NCBI RefSeq assembly: GCF_014467075.1 | Contig: NZ_AP023027.1 | Coordinates: 1,739,501-1,803,500, forward strand | Source: Anaerostipes caccae L1-92 | GTDB lineage: Bacteria; Bacillota; Clostridia; Lachnospirales; Lachnospiraceae | DNA: 64,000 nucleotides | Direction: 5' to 3' | In this document: one piece after another, positions 44,745-51,730 of the stretch | Layout of the letters: every line of letters starts with the position of its first letter | Position numbering within the stretch: position 1 is the first letter of the stretch | Notes under the pieces: model-generated | The model's database searches: none | Told to the model about the DNA's origin: nothing | Seen by the model: the letters and a program-made list of their open reading frames with translations, nothing else | Position numbers and translations under genes: made by a program

Positions 44745-45495
44745 ATGCATGTCCCTCCTTGATGAAGCTGAGAATCTTGAGTTCCGGGCGGGCATAGGAT
44801 TCAAGAGCGATAATGATCACAACGGTCAGAATTCCTTCTACGATGGCAAGAGGGAGCTGGGTCGGAGCAAAGACTCCGAGAAATTTTGCTGCAGAAGCCA
44901 AAAAGCCGCCCTGTTCTGAAGGATATGCAAGTGCCAGCTGAACACTGGTAATACAGTATGTAAAAATGTCTCCAAGCATTGCGGCCAAAAATACACTGAT
45001 TCGGCGGTTCAGCCCGCATTTTTGGCAGATCTTATACACTGCGAAGGATAAAAACGGCCCTGCGACTGCCATAGAAAAAGTGTTGGCTCCAAGAGTCGTC
45101 AATCCGCCGTGGGCTAAAAGGACTGCCTGGAAGATCAGAACGATGATGCCCAGTATGCTTACAGCCAGAGGTCCGAACAGAATGGCGCCAAGTCCGGTAC
45201 CGGTCATGTGGGAACAGCTTCCTGTGACAGAGGGGATTTTTAAAGAAGAGATAACGAAGATGAATGCTCCTGACATAGCAAGTATCGTCATCAGCCGCCG
45301 GTCTTTGCTGACCGTCTTTTTGATGGAAAAAAATCCTGCGGCTAAAAACGGAAGGCTCAGAACTCCCCAGGCGATACAGAACAGAGGAGGAAGATATCCC
45401 TCCATGATGTGCATGGCGCTGGCTGTGCGGCCGAAGCCAAAGATGACAGCCGCCGCCAATGCAGCGGTTACAATGATTTTTTGATAGTTTTTCAT
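44734..45495 (-). CDS. cbiM: Cobalt ECF transporter substrate-binding subunit CbiM
   Basis: 253 residues. An N-terminal signal peptide ends at TASA, after which MHIMEGYLPP follows; cleavage would put Met-His at the new N-terminus, the known metal-binding arrangement of CbiM/NikM proteins. Other blocks: GSCSHMTGTGLGAILFGP with a conserved histidine and ANTFSMAVAGPF. AAAGGAG precedes the ATG. It is the first gene after the cobalamin riboswitch. Confidence 0.94.
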   Translation of the reverse strand: MKNYQKIIVTAALAAAVIFGFGRTASAMHIMEGYLPPLFCIAWGVLSLPFLAAGFFSIKKTVSKDRRLMTILAMSGAFIFVISSLKIPSVTGSCSHMTGTGLGAILFGPLAVSILGIIVLIFQAVLLAHGGLTTLGANTFSMAVAGPFLSFAVYKICQKCGLNRRISVFLAAMLGDIFTYCITSVQLALAYPSEQGGFLASAAKFLGVFAPTQLPLAIVEGILTVVIIIALESYARPELKILSFIKEGHAYEK

Positions 45496-45654
45496 GTTTG
45501 CTCCTTTCGATTCACTTCGCTGTGTCTCGGTGTAAGAAACTGCAGCACCGAAAACACCAGGTATGCTGGCGCATCGAATATAGGCGCAGAAGGACGCGGC
45601 TCCTTCGACGATATATTCTACAACGGCTGTCTTTCGCAGACCGGTGTAAATCGC
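45496..45654 (-). other. Expression-platform region between riboswitch and cbiM
   Basis: About 160 bases on the minus strand. It has short hairpins (GAAGGA/TCCTTC at about 45590-45610; CGGTG/CACCG at about 45530-45555) but no stem followed by a T run, so control is more likely at translation initiation than by termination. No gene is seen. Confidence 0.5.
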
Positions 45655-45816
45655 ATGTTTACGGCAGGTCTTCTGACTCAGGCCTCACTGCCGCATTCCG
45701 CCTTCCCAGTTTCCCAGTGACATGATTGAAATGCAGCTCTTCCTATACAGCGGCGGGACCGTGCGGGAATCTCACCCGCTTTCCTATTCTCCTTTATAAA
45801 AGGCACCTGTAAACAT
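45655..45816 (-). ncRNA. Cobalamin riboswitch (B12 element) of the cbiMNQOK operon
   Basis: On the minus strand the B12 box AGTCAGAAGACCTGCC (45678-45663) is present. Upstream are GGGAAGCGGG-like and GATTCCCGCACGGTCCCGCC blocks and the conserved CACTGGGAA. The closing stem P1 is formed by ATGTTTAC (45816-45809) and GTAAACAT (45662-45655). These are the conserved parts of the adenosylcobalamin-type riboswitch. It should switch off cobalt import when B12 is sufficient. Confidence 0.93.
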
Positions 45817-45828
45817 TCAATTTCTCCC

Positions 45829-45857
45829 ATTTTATCGAGTTGTTAGAACCTTGTCAA
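45829..45857 (-). promoter_or_regulatory. Promoter of riboswitch-cbiMNQOK
   Basis: Minus strand TTGACA (45857-45852) and TAAAAT (45834-45829), spacer 17. Transcription would begin at about 45822, six bases before P1 of the riboswitch. It overlaps the divergent cobA promoter. Confidence 0.85.
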
Positions 45858-45868
45858 TATGCTATGAT
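45840..45868 (+). promoter_or_regulatory. Promoter of cobA-hemD
   Basis: TTGTTA (45840-45845) and TATGAT (45863-45868), spacer 17. The leader is only ~20 bases, with AAAGGAG before the start. It occupies the same DNA as the cbiM promoter on the other strand. Confidence 0.7.
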
Positions 45869-45892
45869 GGAAATAAAAAGGAGAAATTACCG

Positions 45893-47407
45893 ATGAAGAC
45901 TGGAAAGGTATGGCTGGTGGGCGCAGGGCCCGGGTCCATCAGCCTTTTGACGATAAAAGCGGCGGAAGTGCTGCAGAAGGCAGATGTGATCATTTATGAC
46001 AGCCTGATCGGCACCGAAATATTATCGGCACTTCCCAAAACAGCTGATTACATTTATGTCGGAAAACGTTCCGGACAGCACACGATGCCTCAGGAAGAAA
46101 TCAATCTGCTGCTTCTTAAAGAAGCTCAAAAAGGCCGTTTTGTCGTGCGGCTGAAGGGAGGAGACCCCTTCCTGTTCGGCAGGGGAGGAGAAGAACTGGA
46201 ACTGTTAAAAGAACACCAGATTCCATTTGAAATCGTTCCTGGCATCACCTCACCGATTGCGGTGCCGGAATATAACGGTATCCCGGTGACTCACAGGGAT
46301 TTCAGTTCTTCCGTTCATATCATAACCGGACACAAAAAAGCAGGGTCAGAATATGATATCGACTTTGAAGCTCTCGTGAGAACAAAAGGTACTCTGGTGT
46401 TTTTGATGGGAATTTCATCACTTCCGGATATCGCAGACTCCCTGATCTCTGCGGGAATGGACCCTCAGATGCCGGCTGCCGTGCTTTCCAGGGGAACCAC
46501 GGCAGGACAGAAAAGAGTTGCTGCGCCGCTTCGTGAACTTCCGGAAGCCGTGTGCAAAAGCCGGATAAAGACTCCTGCGGTCATTGTCGTCGGACAGGTA
46601 TGCAGATTTTCAAAAGATTTTGCCTGGTATGAAGACCTCCCTCTGGCGGGATGCCGCATTTTACTCACACGCCCGAAGGAGCTTATCAAAAAGACAGCTG
46701 CCATGTTCAGAGATCAGGGGGCCGAAGTCTTGGAAATGCCTTCTATCAGTATAGAGCCGGTAAGAGACCAGAGGAAACTTTCCATGGCTCTTGAGAAGAT
46801 CAATTCTTATGACTGGATCGTGTTCACAAGCGTCAACGGAGTCAGAATCTTCTTTGAGGAAATGAAACATCAGAAGAAAGATATCAGGAGCCTTGGTTCC
46901 TGCAGGATAGCCTCCATCGGTGCAGGCACAAAAAATGCATTGGAAGAGAGAGGCCTGTTTTGTGATCTGGTACCCGAACATTATGACGGAGTTTCTCTTG
47001 CCGGGACACTCGCGGACAGACTTACAGGTACGGAGCACATCCTGATACCGCGGGCAGCTTCGGGAAATCAGGAAATGATACGGATTCTTCATAAAAAGCC
47101 CGGAATTCAGACAGATGATATAGGAATCTATGACACTCAATATGAGAATTGGCAGCTGGTCCCTGTAAAAGAAATGATCGAATCGGGAGAGATCGACTGG
47201 ACAGTTTTTACAAGCGCTTCCACAGTCCGGGGATTTGCGGCTGCAGTGGCGGATACGTGCATCAAAGGAATGAAGGCAGCATGCATCGGAGAGCAGACTG
47301 CCCGGGCGGCAGAAGAAGTTGGAATGAAGGTATATATTGCAGAGCAGGCATCGGCCGAAAGTCTCGTCCGCCTCGTTTCAGAACATCAGACAGGAAGTAA
47401 ATTATGA
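45893..47407 (+). CDS. cobA-hemD: Uroporphyrinogen-III C-methyltransferase / uroporphyrinogen-III synthase fusion
   Basis: 504 residues. Residues ~1-240 are the SAM uroporphyrinogen-III methyltransferase (VGAGPGSISLLTIKA, RLKGGDPFLFGRGGEE, ITSPIAVPEYNGIPVTHR), which makes precorrin-2. Residues ~255-500 are HemD (LAGCRILLTRPKE, VFTSVNGVRIFFEE, TVFTSASTVRGF), which closes the ring of hydroxymethylbilane. It supplies the step missing between hemC and sirC in the large operon. The ATG at 45893 follows AAAAGGAG. Its stop overlaps the next gene (ATGA). Confidence 0.94.
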   Translation: MKTGKVWLVGAGPGSISLLTIKAAEVLQKADVIIYDSLIGTEILSALPKTADYIYVGKRSGQHTMPQEEINLLLLKEAQKGRFVVRLKGGDPFLFGRGGEELELLKEHQIPFEIVPGITSPIAVPEYNGIPVTHRDFSSSVHIITGHKKAGSEYDIDFEALVRTKGTLVFLMGISSLPDIADSLISAGMDPQMPAAVLSRGTTAGQKRVAAPLRELPEAVCKSRIKTPAVIVVGQVCRFSKDFAWYEDLPLAGCRILLTRPKELIKKTAAMFRDQGAEVLEMPSISIEPVRDQRKLSMALEKINSYDWIVFTSVNGVRIFFEEMKHQKKDIRSLGSCRIASIGAGTKNALEERGLFCDLVPEHYDGVSLAGTLADRLTGTEHILIPRAASGNQEMIRILHKKPGIQTDDIGIYDTQYENWQLVPVKEMIESGEIDWTVFTSASTVRGFAAAVADTCIKGMKAACIGEQTARAAEEVGMKVYIAEQASAESLVRLVSEHQTGSKL

Positions 47408-47688
47408 AGAGAGAGAAAAAAAACTATCAATTTTTCCGGCACAGAGACTGTGAGTATTTTCCATGCCATGAAACAGATGATATTGAAAACTTTAATTGTC
47501 TTTTTTGTTACTGTCCGCTCTATATGCTTGGGGAGAACTGCGGCGGCAGTTTTAATTTAAAAAACGGCGTGAAAGACTGCAGTCAGTGCATAATTCCCCA
47601 TAAAAGAGAAAATTATGGCTATATTACCGGGAAATTTTCTGAGATTGCCGCTGCAATGAATTTTTCCAAAGATCAGCAGCAGGAATAA
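47404..47688 (+). CDS. Cysteine-rich small domain protein linked to B12 genes
   Basis: 94 residues with eight cysteines arranged as DCEYFPCHETDD, CLFCYCPLY, NCGG and DCSQCIIPH, plus several histidines. This matches the 'cysteine-rich small domain' family (PF04071), small proteins often found near cobamide genes and thought to bind metal. It overlaps cobA-hemD by four bases and must be translated with it. A role in handling cobalt or another metal during B12 synthesis is inference. Confidence 0.75.
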   Translation: MKREKKNYQFFRHRDCEYFPCHETDDIENFNCLFCYCPLYMLGENCGGSFNLKNGVKDCSQCIIPHKRENYGYITGKFSEIAAAMNFSKDQQQE

Positions 47689-48110
47689 TCTTTCCTTTTC
47701 AGTTCCGCATTCATTGTTCCGATTTCCTCTTATGAAGCCGGTATATCTAACATATCCTTCCCCATTATTTCCATAATAGTGTCCTGCTCTGCAGTCATGG
47801 CTGCAAAAGCTGAGCTCCCGATGACTCATAGATTTATTTTCATCTTGATATCCTGTTCCTGTCACGTTTGATAGACGGCTTTTCTATGAATCTTGTAAAC
47901 AGAAAATGGATGACAAAATTCGACATAAAAGAAGAAGCATGTTCATATCCATCTGTTTTGTGTGCTGAGAGATTATAATACATACGTCTACGCATCTAGT
48001 GAAACGGGAAACCTTTTGTATATAATGAAATACATGTATGTTAAAACCTTAAAGATAAGGCTGTGAAAGGATATGAGAGAGAGAAAATAATACCGATTGG
48101 AGCCATGAAC
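47689..48110. other. Gap of about 420 bases between the cysteine-rich protein and the XRE gene
   Basis: No convincing gene. A TATAAT box (48021-48026) followed by the palindrome ATACATGTAT (48030-48039) probably serves the XRE gene and may be its operator. An inverted Spo0A-type box TTCGACA lies at 47919-47925. A minus-strand open frame of about 100 codons (47557-47865) runs into the cysteine-rich gene and is not supported. Confidence 0.4.
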
Positions 48111-48449
48111 ATGGAACGCAGATTGTTGGGTAAGAGGATTAACCAGATTCGGAAAGAAAGAGGGCTGACTTCCGAAGCTCTTTCAGAAATTTGTGATGTA
48201 AATGCCGGACACATCAGGCAGATAGAATCAGGGATCAGGCTTCCAAGTCTGCCTCTGTTTATCAGAATATGTTAGGCATTAAAAACAGCACCAAATGAAA
48301 TATTAAAAGATCAATTTGATCCGGAAATAATTGAGAGTGAAAACAAACTTCTCCTGAAAGTAGAAAGTTTGACTCCCAAACAAAAACGTATATTGTCAGA
48401 TTTGCTGGACACTTTTAAGAAAAGTATGAACGGAGATTCTGTCGAATAG
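48111..48449 (+). pseudogene. XRE family regulator interrupted by an in-frame TAG
   Basis: The first 55 codons form a complete Cro/C1-type helix-turn-helix (GKRINQIRKERGLTSEALSE, then AGHIRQIESG). A TAG at 48273-48275 stops it, and the same frame continues ALKTAPNEILKDQF... to a stop at 48449. Related regulators have glutamine at this place (RICQAL), so CAG to TAG is likely. The truncated product could still bind DNA but lacks the C-terminal helix. Start at 48111 was taken because of a GGAG site upstream. Confidence 0.72.
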
Positions 48450-48519
48450 AGACGGATTCTTTCATTTTATGTCTGTCGAAAAGAATAGACTTTTTCAGAA
48501 TTTTGCTTTACTCTATAAG
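48440..48519 (+). promoter_or_regulatory. Two Spo0A-box-like sites and a -10 box
   Basis: TGTCGAA occurs at 48440-48446 and 48474-48480, both in direct orientation, followed by TATAAG at 48514-48519, about 40 bases before the start of the small unknown gene. TGTCGAA is the known Spo0A binding core. A third copy is at 48802-48808 inside that gene's end. Confidence 0.4.
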
Positions 48520-48559
48520 CATGAGCAGTGTTACTTTTAAGATAATAAAAGGAGCAAAT

Positions 48560-48814
48560 ATGAAATATATGTCTGAAGTTTTTTTAGAGTTGCTTGGAAA
48601 TGATTTTAGCACAGAAAATGTGAGGCAGACCGCAGCCGCAGTAGGGAAATTACTGAATGACCGTACAACCGAATTAAGCGGTCAGGAGGCAAGGGACTTA
48701 TGGGATGTCATGAAAGAATTTTCCTATCTGATCGACGATTGTTCTGTAAAACAGAAGGTCCTTGCCAAAGCAAATGCTACATACAGTTTTTCTGTGAATT
48801 TGTCGAATAACTAA
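48560..48814 (+). CDS. Small protein of unknown function
   Basis: 84 residues, not recognised. It is mainly helical and acidic-amphipathic (LELLGNDFSTENVRQTAAAV, LSGQEARDLWDVMKEFSYL), without signal peptide, membrane segment or cysteine pair. The ATG at 48560 has AAAAGGAG upstream; longer in-frame starts lack one. The upstream Spo0A-like boxes suggest control by growth phase or sporulation, as inference. Confidence 0.55.
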   Translation: MKYMSEVFLELLGNDFSTENVRQTAAAVGKLLNDRTTELSGQEARDLWDVMKEFSYLIDDCSVKQKVLAKANATYSFSVNLSNN

Positions 48815-48850
48815 AACTTCATCTTTTATCATTAAAATATCGGCAATCAG

Positions 48851-48896
48851 GCAGGGGGTATCTGTACTTTCAGATACTTCCTGTTTCTGTTATAAT
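48851..48896 (+). promoter_or_regulatory. Hairpin and promoter before the RNase H gene
   Basis: GTATCTG (48858-48864) and CAGATAC (48871-48877) form a stem that may end the small gene's transcript. TATAAT (48891-48896) with a weak -35 (TTTCAG, 48868-48873, spacer 17) gives a probable promoter for the next gene. Confidence 0.45.
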
Positions 48897-48928
48897 AAAA
48901 AGCGGAAAAAATATGGAGGACTTACATC

Positions 48929-49588
48929 GTGGCAAACAAATTTTATGCAGTCAGACAAGGACGCAACCCGGGAATTTACCGCACATGGAAGGATTGTCAG
49001 GCACAGGTTTCCGGATTTCCTTGTGCTCAGTTTAAAAGCTTTCCTGCATTGGCTGAGGCTGAGGCATTTCTTAATTCTTCAGCCGGGCAGGATATAGAGA
49101 TCGACGGTCAGACACTGACAGCCTATGTAGACGGGAGTTATGACCATCGAAAAAAAGAATTTTCATATGGCATGGTCCTCAGAAAAAAAGAGGGAGACTT
49201 GTATTTTGCCGAAAAATATGCAGATCCTGCGTTAGCCGCTATGCGAAATGTAGCCGGCGAGATCAAGGGTGCTCAAAAGGCAATGCAGTATGCTGTGGAC
49301 AGCGGTTATCAAAAACTGGCCATTTACTATGACTATGAGGGAATCGCAAAATGGTGTACCGGGGAGTGGGCAGCAAAAAAAGAGGGAACGAAAGCCTACC
49401 GTTCCTTCTACGATAGTGTGAAGGATCGGCTTCAGGTACGGTTTGTAAAGGTAAAAGGGCATTCCAATGATGAATACAATGACAAGGCAGATATGCTTGC
49501 AAAGTCTGCGCTTGGCATCGGTGACGGAAGCTTTGTTTCAGACGGATCAGGCCGGTGGATGCCGCAAAATAATCAAAAGAAAAAGTGA
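48929..49588 (+). CDS. rnhA: Ribonuclease HI with N-terminal viroplasmin domain
   Basis: 219 residues. Residues ~4-50 form the viroplasmin (caulimovirus VI-like) RNA-DNA hybrid-binding domain: FYAVRQGRNPGIYRTWKDCQ and FKSFPALAEAEAFL. Residues ~70-205 are RNase H with the four acidic active-site residues in AYVDGSYD, AGEIKGA, YYDYEGI and DKADMLAK. It removes RNA from RNA-DNA hybrids such as Okazaki primers or R-loops. The start is a GTG with GGAGGA upstream. Confidence 0.9.
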   Translation: MANKFYAVRQGRNPGIYRTWKDCQAQVSGFPCAQFKSFPALAEAEAFLNSSAGQDIEIDGQTLTAYVDGSYDHRKKEFSYGMVLRKKEGDLYFAEKYADPALAAMRNVAGEIKGAQKAMQYAVDSGYQKLAIYYDYEGIAKWCTGEWAAKKEGTKAYRSFYDSVKDRLQVRFVKVKGHSNDEYNDKADMLAKSALGIGDGSFVSDGSGRWMPQNNQKKK

Positions 49589-49598
49589 GGTGGGGATA

Positions 49599-50249
49599 TT
49601 GGCTATACTATTCGATGTGGATGACACACTTTATGATGTATCCATACCATTTTGCAGCGCATGCGACAAGGTTTTTAAAGAGAAATATTCCATTCCTTCC
49701 ATAGACTTATTTCTGGCAGGAAGAATTCACGACATCCCTGTTGTTGACAGAATCCGCAAAGCTTTCAGTAAATTCGGGATTCAGATTACAGAGTCAGAGG
49801 TGATGGAATTTCATGAAGTTTACCGGGGAGAACAGACAAAAATTACGCTGACAGAAGGAATGAAAAACGTTCTGGAATTTTGCAGACAAGAAGGAATTTT
49901 CACCGGAATTATAACAAATGGATTCTCCCGTGCTCAGTGGAACAAAGTAAAGAGTCTTCATCTGGAAGAATGGATACCAAGAAGCCATATCATTGTATCC
50001 GGGGATGAGGGAGTCCGCAAACCGGACCCCGGGATTTTTAAACTCGCGGAGCAGAGATTCGGACTTGATATGAAGGATACATGGTTTATAGGTGATACCT
50101 ATGCCACAGATATATGCGGAGCCATTGCTGCCGGCTGGAAGAGCATCTGGCTGAACCGGAGACAGGATATTCTGCCGGACGGCAAGACATCTCCGGACTA
50201 TACAGTGTCAGACGAAGAAGGTCTGCTTAACATCCTGCTCTCAAAATAA
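49599..50249 (+). CDS. HAD-superfamily hydrolase
   Basis: 216 residues with all four HAD motifs: FDVDDTLYDV (nucleophile), TNGF, the lysine in RKPDPGIF and GDTYATDICGA. A helical cap lies between motifs I and II, so it is subfamily I and probably acts on a small phosphorylated metabolite. The likely start is a TTG at 49599 with GAGGTGG upstream; a GTG at 49590 is the alternative. It begins ten bases after rnhA and is followed by a strong terminator. Confidence 0.85.
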   Translation: MAILFDVDDTLYDVSIPFCSACDKVFKEKYSIPSIDLFLAGRIHDIPVVDRIRKAFSKFGIQITESEVMEFHEVYRGEQTKITLTEGMKNVLEFCRQEGIFTGIITNGFSRAQWNKVKSLHLEEWIPRSHIIVSGDEGVRKPDPGIFKLAEQRFGLDMKDTWFIGDTYATDICGAIAAGWKSIWLNRRQDILPDGKTSPDYTVSDEEGLLNILLSK

Positions 50250-50263
50250 TCCGTCTGAAATAT

Positions 50264-50310
50264 GCATCTGAAAACAGAGAAACATCTCTGGGTTTTCAGA
50301 TGCTTTTTTT
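50264..50310 (+). terminator. Terminator after the HAD gene
   Basis: GCATCTGAAAAC (50264-50275) pairs perfectly with GTTTTCAGATGC (50292-50303), with further pairing inside (AGAGA/TCTCT), followed by seven T residues. Confidence 0.9.
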
Positions 50311-50322
50311 ATGCATTAGGTG

Positions 50323-50328
50323 TATAAT
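50323..50328 (+). promoter_or_regulatory. -10 box of the V-ATPase operon
   Basis: TATAAT directly after the preceding terminator and about 38 bases before the first V-ATPase gene. No good -35 box is seen, so an activator or an extended -10 (TG two bases upstream: TGTATAAT) may be used. Confidence 0.45.
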
Positions 50329-50365
50329 GAAAAAAAACATTTTGACTTTAAAAGGGGGCGTGAAG

Positions 50366-50677
50366 ATGGATGCGATTGTAAACAGGCTGGCTGAAATTGA
50401 GAGTGCCGCTGCCGCCATCGTAAAACATGCAGAGGAAGAGAAGGATGAGCTTGAACAGGAAATGCGGCGGAAACAGACAAAATTTGACGAGGAATTAAAG
50501 GCTGTGACGGAGCAGAGGCTTACAGAAGTATCAAAACAGGCAGAGAGCCAAGTATCCGCTGAAAAGGAACAGCTGAAAAAAAAACATGAATCAAAGATCC
50601 TTCAGCTGAAGAAGGAATATGAGCAGAGCGGGGAGCAGTATGCCAGGGAGATTTTAGAACGCATCAGCGGGGTATAG
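50366..50677 (+). CDS. V-type ATP synthase subunit H (G/H stalk)
   Basis: 103 residues, almost wholly a charged coiled coil (EEEKDELEQEMRRKQTKF, KEQLKKKHESKILQLKKEY), the form of the short peripheral-stalk subunit that pairs with subunit E. The start at 50366 follows AAGGGGGCG; an ORF start at 50300 lies in the terminator and is rejected. It is the first gene of the V-ATPase operon. Sequence similarity in such coiled coils is weak; position supports the call. Confidence 0.8.
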   Translation: MDAIVNRLAEIESAAAAIVKHAEEEKDELEQEMRRKQTKFDEELKAVTEQRLTEVSKQAESQVSAEKEQLKKKHESKILQLKKEYEQSGEQYAREILERISGV

Positions 50678-50680
50678 CCT

Positions 50681-51730
50681 ATGGGAAGTATGATAAAATA
50701 CAGCGCTCTTGTTACTAAGATACGTGCCATGAGAGCCAAGCTGTTAAGGGATGAAGATTTTCAGTTTTTGGCAGAGCTTTTCAGTGTCCCTGAAATCGTG
50801 GGCCATCTGAAAGGATATCCGGCCTACAGGGATATCCTATCTCTTCTGGATGAGGGAGATCTTCACCGAGGGAATATAGAAAAGGTTCTGGTACAGTCTC
50901 TTTATGAAGATTATACAAAGCTGTACCGGTTTTCAGGACTGGAACAGCGCAGATTCCTCAAATTATATTTAAAAAGATATGAGGTGGAACTGATCAATTA
51001 CTGTTTCCGGATTATTTTTAATCATTATCAAAAACCTTTTGACCTGGATTATAAGAAACGATTTTTTGACCGATATTCTCAGATTTCCATCGATCGTTTG
51101 ATCGGATCAAAAAATATGAAAGATTTGGTGGAAGGACTTCGGGATACGGAGTATTACGGTCCGCTCTCAAATTTACTGGATGCAGGGGCACAGACACTGT
51201 TTGATTTTGATCTGGCACTGAATCTCTATTATTTCTCCTCCATATGGAGGGAAAAGAAAAAAATCTTAAAAAAGAAAGAACTGGAGATTTTCACGAAAGA
51301 GGCAGGCACACAGGTAGATCTTCTGAATCTGCAGTGGATCTACCGATCCAAGAAGTACTATGAGATGCAGCCTGCGGATATCTATGCGCTGCTGATTCCA
51401 ATACATTTTCATATTCATGCGGAGGAATTGAAAAAACTCACAGAAGTGTCAGGAACTGAGGAATTTAAGACGGAGGTCACGGGAAGTTTTTATGGGAGGC
51501 GGTACCGGATAGAAGATACAGCTTCCATTGAGCAGATGTACCGCGAATGTCTCCGCCGCCTGTATTTGACGGAAAGGCGCAGAGATCCGTATTCTATCGC
51601 AAGCCTCACCGCATATCTCTTTTATAAGGAAGAAGAGATACAGAGACTGATCACCATTATGGAACGTGTCCGTTACGGCCTGCCTCCTGAACAGACGGCA
51701 GGCTATGTGAAAGGAGTGATCGGGGTATGA
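50681..51730 (+). CDS. ntpC: V-type ATP synthase subunit C (AC39/NtpC)
   Basis: 349 residues, all-helical. KYSALVTKIRAMRAKLL at the N-terminus, EVELINYCFRIIF, and the repeated YYEMQPADIYALLIPIHF-type helices are typical of the funnel subunit connecting the central stalk with the K ring. In most operons of this kind ntpC comes after ntpE; here it comes before ntpI. It overlaps ntpI as ATGA. Confidence 0.88.
   Translation: MGSMIKYSALVTKIRAMRAKLLRDEDFQFLAELFSVPEIVGHLKGYPAYRDILSLLDEGDLHRGNIEKVLVQSLYEDYTKLYRFSGLEQRRFLKLYLKRYEVELINYCFRIIFNHYQKPFDLDYKKRFFDRYSQISIDRLIGSKNMKDLVEGLRDTEYYGPLSNLLDAGAQTLFDFDLALNLYYFSSIWREKKKILKKKELEIFTKEAGTQVDLLNLQWIYRSKKYYEMQPADIYALLIPIHFHIHAEELKKLTEVSGTEEFKTEVTGSFYGRRYRIEDTASIEQMYRECLRRLYLTERRRDPYSIASLTAYLFYKEEEIQRLITIMERVRYGLPPEQTAGYVKGVIGV

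Noticed and set aside
45663..45678. B12 element controlling cobA-hemD as well
   Set aside because: The conserved elements are all on the minus strand; the cobA-hemD transcript starts on the other side and has a ~20-base leader.
47557..47865. Minus-strand frame of about 100 codons after the cysteine-rich protein gene
   Set aside because: It overlaps the cysteine-rich gene, has no clear ribosome site or family, and shows no terminator; treated as non-coding.
50300..50365. Upstream extension of the V-ATPase subunit H gene
   Set aside because: The extension starts inside the T run of the preceding terminator and lacks a ribosome site; the ATG at 50366 has AAGGGGG upstream.
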